From Halonatronum saccharophilum DSM 13868 (GTDB taxonomy: Bacteria > Bacillota > Halanaerobiia > Halobacteroidales > Halobacteroidaceae): 64,000 nt of DNA. The position numbers and the translations under genes were made by a program. The notes under the pieces are model-generated. The model was not told where the DNA came from. It was given only the letters and a program-made list of their open reading frames with translations, and did not search any database. Below are positions 1 through 7,566 of the stretch, in pieces (the first letter of the stretch is position 1; the number at the start of each line of letters is the position of its first letter). Location of the stretch: contig NZ_KI912097.1 in NCBI RefSeq assembly GCF_000517025.1, positions 509,496 to 573,495 on the forward strand, in the 5' to 3' direction.

Positions 1-530
1 GAGGCTTAAATATCTTTGGAAGAGATAGGTTGATCTTCTTTCTAATAACAGTAATAATCTTGAAAGTTCTAATCGATTGGTTCTTAAGAACTGAATTGGG
101 TTTGGCTTTAATTGCAACAGGTGATAATAAGAAGATGATTAGGAGTTTAGGTGTAAATACTGATTTAATGACTATTTTGGGGCTGGGTCTATCTAATGGG
201 TTAGTTGCGCTTTCAGGCGCTTTAGTAGCCCAATATCAAGGTTTTACTGATGTAGGTATGGGTATTGGTATTATTATTATCGGTTTGGCTTCAGTGATTA
301 TAGGAGAGACCTTAATTAGAAGTGATAAGATATGGTGGGCAACCCTTGGGGTGCTTTTTGGTTCAGTAATCTATCGCTTAGTAATAATGACAGCTTTAAG
401 GTTGAATTTAAACCCTAATGACTTAAAGTTAATGACTGCTCTTCTTGTGATATTAGCTTTAGGTGGACCAGAGTTGAAAAAACTTAATTTAGGTATTTTT
501 AGATCTAAGGAGGGTGAGGTTGATGCTTAA
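1..530 (+). CDS. ABC transporter permease, COG4120 type (5' end outside window)
   Basis: Open reading frame enters from the left edge (codons in phase from base 3) and ends at TAA 528-530, so only the C-terminal ~175 residues are visible. They are very hydrophobic, with at least four membrane segments and a GIGIIIIGLASVIIGE stretch typical of the branched-chain-amino-acid-like permeases of the COG4120 / TrpY group. The gene overlaps the start of the ATPase gene that follows, so the two are translationally coupled. A substrate-binding protein gene is expected just outside the window. The substrate cannot be read from this fragment; some family members carry tryptophan or other aromatic amino acids. 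Confidence 0.75.
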   Translation, partial: GLNIFGRDRLIFFLITVIILKVLIDWFLRTELGLALIATGDNKKMIRSLGVNTDLMTILGLGLSNGLVALSGALVAQYQGFTDVGMGIGIIIIGLASVIIGETLIRSDKIWWATLGVLFGSVIYRLVIMTALRLNLNPNDLKLMTALLVILALGGPELKKLNLGIFRSKEGEVDA

Positions 531-1320
531 GGTTAAAGGTGCTTTAAAGGTCTTTAATAAGGGTACGATTAATCAAAATGTGGCTTTAAGGAATGTGGAC
601 TTGGAGTTAAAGAGTGGAGAGTTTTTAACTGTTGTTGGTAGTAATGGTGCAGGAAAGTCTACTTTGTTAAATACAGTTGCAGGTAATTTTCCTTTAGATA
701 AAGGGAGTATATCTATAGATGGAATAGATGTTACATCGTTTCCCGATTATAAACGGGCCAACCTTATTAGTCGTGTCTTTCAAGATCCATTACAGGGAAC
801 AGCAGCCTCGATGACGATTGCAGAGAATTTGGTGTTGGCCCTTAAACGAAGTTCCAGATTAAGCTTGAAGCTGGGTATCAACTCTAAGCGTGAGGAGGAG
901 TTTAAAGAGGCTTTAAGTATCTTAGGGCTAGGGTTAGAAGACAGGTTAGGTGATAAGGTAGGTCTCTTATCTGGAGGGCAGAGGCAAGCTCTCACTTTGG
1001 TAATGGCTACTTTAGAGAAACCAAAGGTATTACTATTAGATGAGCATACCGCAGCCCTAGATCCAAAAACTGCTAAAAATATAGTAGATATAACAAAGAA
1101 GTTGATTAAAGAGTACAATTTAACAGTACTAATGGTAACCCATGATCTAAATCAAGCTTTAGATTTAGGAGATCGGACTATAATGATGGATAAGGGTGAG
1201 ATCGTCTTAGATATTAGCGGAAAAGAGAGAGAGAAGATGACAATAGAAGGTTTATTAGAGCAGTTTAGCAGAGCACGAGGAAGTCGCTTAAGTAATGATA
1301 GAATATTATTAGCTCAATAG
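523..1320 (+). CDS. ABC transporter ATP-binding protein, COG1101 type
   Basis: Cytoplasmic ATPase partner of the permease upstream. It shows Walker A (GSNGAGKST), Q-loop (VFQDPLQGTA), signature LSGGQRQALTL, Walker B (VLLLDEHTAALDP) and the switch histidine in MVTHDLNQAL. The signature-to-Walker B pattern with DEHTAALDP is characteristic of the COG1101 'uncharacterised ABC transport' ATPases. I chose ATG 523, not GTG 514, because AAGGAGG at 507-513 lies 9 nt before it. The gene starts inside the last codons of the permease. It ends just ahead of a hairpin terminator, so it is the last gene of its operon. Confidence 0.85.
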   Translation: MLKVKGALKVFNKGTINQNVALRNVDLELKSGEFLTVVGSNGAGKSTLLNTVAGNFPLDKGSISIDGIDVTSFPDYKRANLISRVFQDPLQGTAASMTIAENLVLALKRSSRLSLKLGINSKREEEFKEALSILGLGLEDRLGDKVGLLSGGQRQALTLVMATLEKPKVLLLDEHTAALDPKTAKNIVDITKKLIKEYNLTVLMVTHDLNQALDLGDRTIMMDKGEIVLDISGKEREKMTIEGLLEQFSRARGSRLSNDRILLAQ

Positions 1321-1337
1321 GAGAAAGATAATAGGGG

Positions 1338-1366
1338 TTGAGGTCAGAAATGGCCTCAATCTTTTT
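1338..1366 (+). terminator. Rho-independent terminator of the ABC operon
   Basis: TTGAGGTC / GGCCTCAA stem (one G-T pair) with a 6-nt loop, followed by TCTTTTTG. Confidence 0.8.
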
Positions 1367-1386
1367 GTGTAAATTAATGGATAGAT

Positions 1387-1478
1387 ACTTGCTGCTAGTT
1401 GCTAGCTATTAGCTAACTATATCCACTAAAGTAGGTTTTAAAGTTTTTAGCTAAAAGCCAGTAGCTAGAGAGGGTTTA
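1387..1478. repeat. AGCTAGTAGCT-type interspersed repeat, copy 1
   Basis: Two low-complexity arms made of TAGCTA/AGCTATTAG units flank a centre that includes GTTTTAAAGTTTTTAGC. The same arms and centre recur at 23634-23755, and looser relatives at 40575-40640 and 48632-48712. The rest of the 1320-1706 gap holds only the terminator and the promoter listed separately. Confidence 0.6.
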
Positions 1479-1534
1479 AATATAAAGGAAGTTGCATAAT
1501 TATTAACAAACTATGAATAAATATTAATAAATCC

Positions 1535-1563
1535 TTGAAAATAGATGGGGATTTTGGTATAGT
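1535..1563 (+). promoter_or_regulatory. Sigma-A type promoter of the MFS gene
   Basis: TTGAAA (1535-1540), 17-nt spacer, TATAGT (1558-1563). The leader to the MFS start codon is about 135 nt and A+T rich. Confidence 0.55.
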
Positions 1564-1706
1564 ATATCTTAGGGATAATTATAAATAGTATAATATGCAG
1601 TTTTAAATTTAAAAAATAATGATATAGGAGTAAGAAATTACATTATTCCTATTGATTTCAAATAGTAGATATTTTAAATGAGTATTGATAAGGGAGGAAT
1701 TGAAAG

Positions 1707-2933
1707 ATGGAAGTTGTAGAGGATCAGAAATTTTCGCAACAAAAGAATAGATGGATGTACATACCTTTAGGACTTATAATCTTTATGTGTATGGGTACTG
1801 TATATGCTTGGAGTATATTTAGAAAGCCAGTTGAGGAACTTTTTGGTATAAGTGCTACTCAAAGTGGTTTGCCTTATATGGCTTTTTTGGTTTCGTATGC
1901 AGTCTTAATGCCTATAGCAGGTGGGATGATAGATAAGTACGGGCCAAGAAAGATGACTATATCTGGAGGCTTGCTGGTATCTATAGGGTGGCTTTTAGCT
2001 GGATTTTCTCCAGAGATCAATTTTGCTTTTCTAATATTCTCCTATGGGATAATTGGTGGTGCAGGTGTTGGGATAGCCTATGGAGCTCCTATGGCGGTAG
2101 CTGCTAAATGGTTTCCTGATAAGAAGGGCTTGGCAGTAGGGATGACCCTGGGTGGTTTTGGACTCTCACCTTTAGTAACTGCGCCTTTAGCTAATTGGTT
2201 GATAGATGGGTATGGACCTTTTGTTGCTTTTAAGGTAATAGGGATAGCATTTGCTATTATTATTACCATCTTATCCTTGCCTTTAAAATTTCCAGATGAA
2301 GAGCTTGGAGTTGAAGATGAGGATGACTTTGAGGCAAAGATAGATATTGATACTAAAAGTATGTTAAATACTCCTGTCTTTTATGGTCTCTGGATAACTT
2401 ATATAATAGGTACTCTGACAGGGCTTATGGCTATTGGGATTGCTAGTCCAGTAGGTGAAGAGGTAGTAGGTTTAGAGGCAAGACAGGCAGCCTTTATGGT
2501 CTCTTTCTTTGCTATCTTTAATGGTATAGGTAGACCTATCTTTGGTTGGATTACCGATAGATACAGTCCTAAGTGGGCTGCAGTATCTTCTTATATTTTA
2601 ATCATTATTGCATCTTTATTGATGCTGATAGCAGGAGAGGGTAATGCCTTTATTTATGGGCTTGCTTTTGCAATATTCTGGCTTAATTTAGGAGGGTGGT
2701 TGGCAATTGTTCCAGCAGCTACGGCTATCTTCTTTGGTGATAAGCATTATAGTAAGAACTATGGTTATCTCTTTACAGCTTATGGAGTTGGAGCTATATT
2801 TGGTAACTTTATCTCTGGTAGGTTAAGAGATGTATTAGGAACTTATTTATATACATTCTATCCAACAGCTATTTTAGCTGGAATAGGGATTATTATAGCA
2901 ATCTTCTTCTTGGATAATGAGAAAATTGCTTGA
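1707..2933 (+). CDS. MFS transporter, oxalate/formate antiporter (OFA) family
   Basis: 408-residue integral membrane protein with about 12 hydrophobic segments. The charged loop GGMIDKYGPRKM after segment 2 is the MFS motif, its echo in the second half is GWITDRYSPKW, and an acidic central loop (around residues 196-215) separates the two halves. The opening VYAWSIFRKPVEELFGIS and YGIIGGAGVGIAYGAP segments are typical of the OFA family of carboxylate exchangers, so an organic-acid substrate is likely but not shown. ATG 1707 follows AGGGAGGAATTGAAAG. It stands alone between a sigma-A promoter and a shared terminator with cooS on the other strand. Confidence 0.85.
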   Translation: MEVVEDQKFSQQKNRWMYIPLGLIIFMCMGTVYAWSIFRKPVEELFGISATQSGLPYMAFLVSYAVLMPIAGGMIDKYGPRKMTISGGLLVSIGWLLAGFSPEINFAFLIFSYGIIGGAGVGIAYGAPMAVAAKWFPDKKGLAVGMTLGGFGLSPLVTAPLANWLIDGYGPFVAFKVIGIAFAIIITILSLPLKFPDEELGVEDEDDFEAKIDIDTKSMLNTPVFYGLWITYIIGTLTGLMAIGIASPVGEEVVGLEARQAAFMVSFFAIFNGIGRPIFGWITDRYSPKWAAVSSYILIIIASLLMLIAGEGNAFIYGLAFAIFWLNLGGWLAIVPAATAIFFGDKHYSKNYGYLFTAYGVGAIFGNFISGRLRDVLGTYLYTFYPTAILAGIGIIIAIFFLDNEKIA

Positions 2934-3000
2934 TAGTTATTAAGTATGAGTGTTGGAAAATACAAAAATTTCCAGGAGAAAATAAATTTTAAAATAATTT

Positions 3001-3112
3001 AGCAACGAATTAACGCAAATCAAGCCAATTAAAGATCAAAAATCAAGGTCTAAAATTAATTTTAGACCTTGATTTTGATTTAAATTAGCGAAGATGGGTG
3101 TAATTCGTTGCT
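3001..3112. terminator. Nested palindromic bidirectional terminator between MFS gene and cooS
   Basis: Inner stem AATCAAGGTCTAAAAT pairs with its perfect complement across 3036-3080. An outer perfect 12-bp arm AGCAACGAATTA (3001-3012) pairs with TAATTCGTTGCT (3101-3112). T-runs occur on both strands. Its position between convergent genes fits termination in both directions. Confidence 0.75.
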
Positions 3113-3125
3113 ATTTTTATTAATG

Positions 3126-5258
3126 TTATTCTAATCCCAACTCTTTTCTCTTCTTATTGATATGATCTACATAGATATCTACTGTTTTTTCTGCATCCAT
3201 CTCTACTACTACCTTTCCTAGTCCTAACTCTTCAGTAGTTTCGGTTAAGGTTTTAACCACTACATCACTACCTGTAATCGATGGAACTGGGGCAATATGG
3301 ACTAACCATCCTAAGGCTATTGCTGTACAAGCATCTGCTACTGCTTTCTGCTCTAGGTACTCTGGTGCTCCAATGACTAAAGGTAGTTTATTTGTATCTA
3401 CATCTAATTCATCAGCAATCTCTTTGGCTGTCTGAGTCATCTTACCGATATCAACACAGGCTCCATAGTTTAGAACTGGAGGAATACCTAACTGTTCACA
3501 GACTGCTTTCAAACCGTCTCCAGCTTCTTGAGCGGCTTTAGGATCTGTTAAACCAGTATACTGCATAACACTGGAAGTACATCCTCCTGATAAGACAAGG
3601 ATGTTATTCTCTATTAGACCTTTAGTAATCTTGAAGATATTACTCCCACCTTGTCCATATCTAGCAGTAGTACAACCAACAATAGTAGCAATTCCTTTGA
3701 TATTCCCATTGGCTATCTGTTCAATAAGGGGTGTAAAACTTCCTCCTAAGGCTTCTCTTACTGACTCTGTACTGAATCCTACAGTACAATCAGATACATA
3801 AGGAGGAATATAGGTCTCTTTATTCTCTTGTTTTCTCTCTTTGAAGGATTCTATTGCTTTATTTAAGGCTTTTTGGGCTTGTTCTTTCATCTTCTCTGGA
3901 ATAAAATCTAAGGTTTCTGTTCCTTGTAGTTTGATTACTGGATGGGTACTCAATAGCTTAGTACCAAATTTCTTTGCAAATAAAGGCATAGTAGGAACTG
4001 TACAGTTATAATCGAACATAAACATATCGACGACTCCAGTAGCAAGAAGGTATTCTTGGGATAACCATTCTCCTTCTTGACCACCGTATCCTTTGGTATT
4101 GTGAGTTCCAGAGTAGTTCATAAGCTGTTGACCTTCACAGACATGGCCAAGGATTTGAATGCCATCTGCACCAGCATCTTTAGCTTTTTGTTGCCATTCA
4201 TCACTAGAAGCAAGGTCGATTGCCACATGAGCAAGTAGTGGCATATGTCCATTTGTAATAACATTGACCATATTCTTTTCTAAAAGACCCATATTCTGTT
4301 TCTTTTTAGTAATTTCTTGGGTACCCATTAAGATCTCTTGTAGTATATCTAAGAGGAATAATCCTTGGTATTCATTAGCAATACCTAAGCGAACAGATCT
4401 TAATAAAAATTCGATAGGATCAGAGTTGAAGTTGGTCATACATTGGGTTTGAGAATAGGCAACTTCACTATACCCACCTCCTGGGAACAATCCAAGCTTT
4501 CTCCATAACTTTTTTCTTTTTTCTGGAGCAAAGGCTTTGACAGCTTCAGATTCAAGGTGATAGGGTCTGTGAATATCGTCAATAACCCAATTAGCGAAAT
4601 CGACTGCTAATTGTTCAATTGCTTTATTAGAATCTAACCCTGCCATTTCGGCAAATTTTTTTAACTTTTCTCCATCACGAATCTTTAATCCACTCTCGGA
4701 GTGTTCACCAGCAGCTTTTAGTGTACGGGCAGCTTGTTGAGCGTGGAATATATTGGCTGATGTACCTATAGTCACATGTCTATACATAAAGTTTCTTGCT
4801 ACCATTGTATGAGCATCGACGCCACAGGTCCCCCTAGATGCTTTTGGGTGTATCCTACAAGGTCCGTTGGCGCAGAGTTGGCAGGATAGCCCTTCAACAC
4901 AGAATTTACACTGGATAGGTTGCTGTTGGCTAAAACGGTCGAAGACATTGGTTATATCGGCTTTGTTGACTACTTGATACATTTCTCTCATTGCTGGATC
5001 AATTATTACATTCATTGGGTATCCATCTATAGATTGATCCTTCTTTTCAATATGTTCTCTTTGCCATTTGTGGACCTCTTCCATTGATAGAGATTTTTCT
5101 ATCTTTTCATAATCTGCTTTAAACTTTTTGTGAATATCTTGGTGATTATCAGGCTCATTATAATCTTCATCAGATAATTGAGAGCCTATAGCCTTTCCGC
5201 TTCCTCTCATTCTAGCGGTACTTCGCTCATAAGATTCTTTTACATCTTTGTCAGACAT
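3126..5258 (-). CDS. cooS: Anaerobic carbon-monoxide dehydrogenase, catalytic subunit
   Basis: Nickel-iron CO dehydrogenase (CO + H2O to CO2 + 2 e-), cytoplasmic homodimer. By position the C-cluster ligands are all present: His338 (NGHMPLL), Cys374, Cys419, Cys529, Cys560 and Cys601, plus the catalytic Lys638 (APEYLEQKAV). The B-cluster set is Cys126-x2-Cys129-x4-Cys134-x10-Cys145. The D-cluster region reads CKFC (Cys117, Cys120) rather than the more usual Cys-x7-Cys. At 710 residues it is longer than the usual ~630-640, because of a charged N-terminal extension of about 80 residues. AAAAAGGAGG lies just upstream of ATG 5258. No cooF, acsB or hydrogenase gene is adjacent, so its electron acceptor is unknown. 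Confidence 0.95.
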   Translation of the reverse strand: MSDKDVKESYERSTARMRGSGKAIGSQLSDEDYNEPDNHQDIHKKFKADYEKIEKSLSMEEVHKWQREHIEKKDQSIDGYPMNVIIDPAMREMYQVVNKADITNVFDRFSQQQPIQCKFCVEGLSCQLCANGPCRIHPKASRGTCGVDAHTMVARNFMYRHVTIGTSANIFHAQQAARTLKAAGEHSESGLKIRDGEKLKKFAEMAGLDSNKAIEQLAVDFANWVIDDIHRPYHLESEAVKAFAPEKRKKLWRKLGLFPGGGYSEVAYSQTQCMTNFNSDPIEFLLRSVRLGIANEYQGLFLLDILQEILMGTQEITKKKQNMGLLEKNMVNVITNGHMPLLAHVAIDLASSDEWQQKAKDAGADGIQILGHVCEGQQLMNYSGTHNTKGYGGQEGEWLSQEYLLATGVVDMFMFDYNCTVPTMPLFAKKFGTKLLSTHPVIKLQGTETLDFIPEKMKEQAQKALNKAIESFKERKQENKETYIPPYVSDCTVGFSTESVREALGGSFTPLIEQIANGNIKGIATIVGCTTARYGQGGSNIFKITKGLIENNILVLSGGCTSSVMQYTGLTDPKAAQEAGDGLKAVCEQLGIPPVLNYGACVDIGKMTQTAKEIADELDVDTNKLPLVIGAPEYLEQKAVADACTAIALGWLVHIAPVPSITGSDVVVKTLTETTEELGLGKVVVEMDAEKTVDIYVDHINKKRKELGLE

Positions 5259-5407
5259 TTTTTTGCCTCCTTTTTATTTTTAGTTATCACATTTAATTTG
5301 TATTATTAAATCATTTTTTATACGAGATAAAGAAATAAATATTAAAAGCCTATAAGTCAAACATACCTATAGTTAATTTAAGGGCTTTTGGTTTATCAGT
5401 CTTTTCT

Positions 5408-5653
5408 ATGGGAGAGATTGATGAGAAGAAGGCCACTTTTGTAATCTTAGAAGAGGACTTAGATAATAATAAGTATACTTTAACCTTAGACTACAAGATA
5501 ATAGGGATGATTGTTGTAGGAGATATGGTTAAGGCTTTGGCTTTGCGAAAGGTTATAGCAAAAGGGATTGAGCTAGATGGGGTGGACTTTAGTGACTTAT
5601 CGCCAGATGAGCTGGTTGAGATAATAGCTAAAGAAGGTTTTGTGATGGTATAA
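5408..5653 (+). pseudogene. Probable relic: C-terminal end of a FAD/NAD-dependent oxidoreductase
   Basis: 81 codons from an ATG that has no visible ribosome site. The stretch YKIIGMIVVGDMVKALALRK followed by a short acidic tail resembles the extreme C-terminus of pyridine-nucleotide-disulfide / nitrite-reductase-like FAD oxidoreductases, which often sit beside cooS genes. The FAD and NAD binding domains are missing. I therefore read it as the surviving tail of a deleted partner of the divergent cooS. A small intact protein of unknown function remains possible. Confidence 0.4.
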
Positions 5654-5689
5654 AACTGATACTTAATAGTAATATAGTGTAGATTTATT

Positions 5690-5850
5690 ACTGGTGATGA
5701 GTAATCAGTAATGAGTAATCAGTAATGAGTAAAACCTTAAGAAAACAAAAAACCCTTTGTTAGCTAAGACTTATAAGAAGTTTTGAGATTTTGACTTTAC
5801 TCATTACCCATTACTAGTGGCACGAAAGTGAAGCTTTATTACTATATAAT
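5690..5850. repeat. GAGTAATCA-type palindromic interspersed repeat, copy 1
   Basis: Left arm carries direct repeats of GAGTAATCAGTAAT and the right arm the complement (ACTCATTACCCATTACTAG). The centre includes AAAACCTTAAG and ACCCTTTGTT, and the end has GGCACGAAAGTG. A second full copy lies at 31380-31560 in the opposite end order, and an arm fragment at 29087-29118. No reading frame inside; it fills the 5654-5889 gap. Confidence 0.7.
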
Positions 5851-5889
5851 TTAGAATAGTATAATTGCTTAGAAAGGGGATAAACATTT

Positions 5890-6114
5890 ATGAGAAAAGT
5901 TAGATTCTGCGAAAATAATTTCAGTCAAGGCATAGAGAGGGTTATAAATCTATTAGAGGAGAAGTTTGAAGAGGTAAATGTAGAAGTAGAACCGTGCTTG
6001 GGTTATTGTAATGACTGTGTCCTTGGCCTTTTTGCGGTAGTAAATGAACATTTTGTTCAAGGTGAGACGATAGAAAAATTATATGATGAAATCAAAAGTG
6101 AGTTTGCTCACTAA
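5890..6114 (+). CDS. DUF1450 family small cysteine protein
   Basis: 74-residue cytoplasmic protein with Cys7, Cys36, Cys40 and Cys43 in the order C...PCLGYCNDC, followed by FAVVNEHFVQGET, which is the DUF1450 (YuzB-like) pattern. Function of the family is not established. The cysteine spacing suggests metal or Fe-S binding, which is an inference. AAAGGGGATAAA precedes the ATG at a slightly long distance. It is a single-gene unit between the repeat at 5690 and the hairpin that overlaps its stop codon. Confidence 0.8.
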   Translation: MRKVRFCENNFSQGIERVINLLEEKFEEVNVEVEPCLGYCNDCVLGLFAVVNEHFVQGETIEKLYDEIKSEFAH

Positions 6115-6140
6115 TTGGCACTTTCGTGCCAATTAGTTTC
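6111..6140 (+). terminator. Terminator overlapping the DUF1450 stop codon
   Basis: CTAATTGGCAC / GTGCCAATTAG perfect 11-bp stem with a TTTC loop. The stem starts within the stop codon and the T-tail is weak. A second, looser AAAACCT/AGGTTTT pairing follows at 6157-6204. Confidence 0.6.
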
Positions 6141-6271
6141 AGTAAAGTCAAAAACTAAAACCTAAATATGGCTCGAGCTCTCTTCTGGTAGTCTAAGGTT
6201 TTTATTGACACAGAAACTTACACTGCCCCTAGTAATAAAACATAGCTTGATTATTATATATCATAAAAATA

Positions 6272-6299
6272 AAGTCAAGCCTCCTAGGAGACTTGACTT
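6272..6299 (-). terminator. Terminator of the polysaccharide deacetylase gene
   Basis: On the minus strand AAGTCAAG-TCTCCTAGGAGG-CTTGACTT forms a strong hairpin followed by a T-rich tail (6262-6271). Confidence 0.8.
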
Positions 6300-6306
6300 A
6301 TGAAAG

Positions 6307-7317
6307 TTATCTTTTGTAAGCAGGTATAGAAAGTAACTCATCTACAGTAACCATTTCAATATTTCTTTTTTGTAGTTCTTCAATTATTATCGCTAATGCT
6401 TCTACTGTAGGTCTTAAGCTTTGCCCTTCTCCACCGGCAGAGTGGAAGAGGATGTTGGCACCTCCATGTAAGTTAGGGATAGTCCTTTCTATAACTTCTG
6501 ATTTATCCTTGGCCCTCCAATCAAGGGAGTCTACCGACCAATTTACTACAGAGTAGTTCATATCATATAATTGCTTTAATACCTTATTAGATACTGCACC
6601 ATAAGGTGGTCTTATCATAGCCGTTTTGCGACTAATTACTTTCTCTAGTGCTTTTTCAGTTCTCATTACCTCTTCTTCCACTCTTTCTTCGCTTATTCTT
6701 CTTAAGTCAGCATGTGACCAAGAGTGGTTGGCTATAGTATGTCCATCTTTTAAAATTTGTCGGACGACATCAGGGTGTTTCTCAACACGCTGACCAACCA
6801 AGAAGAAGGTGGCTTTAATATTATACTCTCTTAATACATCAAGAACCTGAGGAGTATAAACAGCATCTGGACCGTCATCGAAGGTAAGTGCTGCTCTCAT
6901 AGTATTTGGCCCTCTTCGATAAAGTTTTCTTTCAACCGGTGTCTCTTTTTGTGCAACTACGGCTTTATTATTCTCTCTAGATTGCCAAGCTGAATCTCTA
7001 AAAGAGGCACGGTTATTTGAGTTATTTCTTGAAGAATTATTGTTTGAGTTATTCACGATTCTTTCATTATTAGAACTAGATCCTGTACTTAAGGCAGGAA
7101 CTGTAAGCCTATCACCAGTAAGAATTAAATTAGGGTTATCAATATTATTTAGATCAATTAAAGATGAGATTGATATACTAAATTTTTGTGAAATAGTAAA
7201 GAGTGAATCTCCTTGTTGAACAGTATACCTTTGGTAGGCATCTGCTACTGAAGCGACTATAAGAATTAATACAACAACTAATGCTAATGTGATAATGTGT
7301 CTATTATTTAGTTTCAA
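6307..7317 (-). CDS. LysM-containing polysaccharide deacetylase
   Basis: 336-residue secreted or membrane-anchored enzyme of carbohydrate esterase family 4. Residues 7-27 form a signal/anchor segment. A LysM domain (about 30-75, YTVQQGDSLFTISQKF) binds peptidoglycan or chitin, and an Asn/Ser-rich linker (78-105) precedes the NodB domain (about 140-330). Catalytic signatures are all visible: TFDDGP (Asp147, Asp148), HSWSH (His198, His202), RPPYG (236-240), Asp266 and LFHSAGG (His292). It probably removes acetyl groups from wall glycans. The start is TTG 7317, with AAGGAGG about 11 nt upstream. It is divergent from the next gene. Confidence 0.88.
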   Translation of the reverse strand: MKLNNRHIITLALVVVLILIVASVADAYQRYTVQQGDSLFTISQKFSISISSLIDLNNIDNPNLILTGDRLTVPALSTGSSSNNERIVNNSNNNSSRNNSNNRASFRDSAWQSRENNKAVVAQKETPVERKLYRRGPNTMRAALTFDDGPDAVYTPQVLDVLREYNIKATFFLVGQRVEKHPDVVRQILKDGHTIANHSWSHADLRRISEERVEEEVMRTEKALEKVISRKTAMIRPPYGAVSNKVLKQLYDMNYSVVNWSVDSLDWRAKDKSEVIERTIPNLHGGANILFHSAGGEGQSLRPTVEALAIIIEELQKRNIEMVTVDELLSIPAYKR

Positions 7318-7495
7318 TTTTTAATATACCTCCTTGATCTAATTGAGCTAAGATTAGATTATCATAAATGATAATTCTTCTCAAGGAGTAAATATTGGGA
7401 TGTTTTTTACTTAAATTGGCTTTATTGCTATGCTTTCAGAAAAAAAAAATAGAACTAAATTAGATTTTTGTTAGAATAATATTGAAATGTAATCC

Positions 7496-7523
7496 TTGAA
7501 GAATAGTAATTAAATGGTATAAT
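7496..7523 (+). promoter_or_regulatory. Promoter of the 7567 gene
   Basis: TTGAAG (7496-7501), 16-nt spacer, TATAAT (7518-7523), 44 nt before the start codon. Confidence 0.6.
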
Positions 7524-7566
7524 ATACTTGTGACGATATCTAAACTATTTTTTAAGGAGGAGAAGA

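Noticed and set aside
780..1118. 112-codon minus-strand reading frame inside the ABC ATPase gene
   Set aside because: Lies fully within a well-supported ATPase on the other strand and has no ribosome site or recognisable product.
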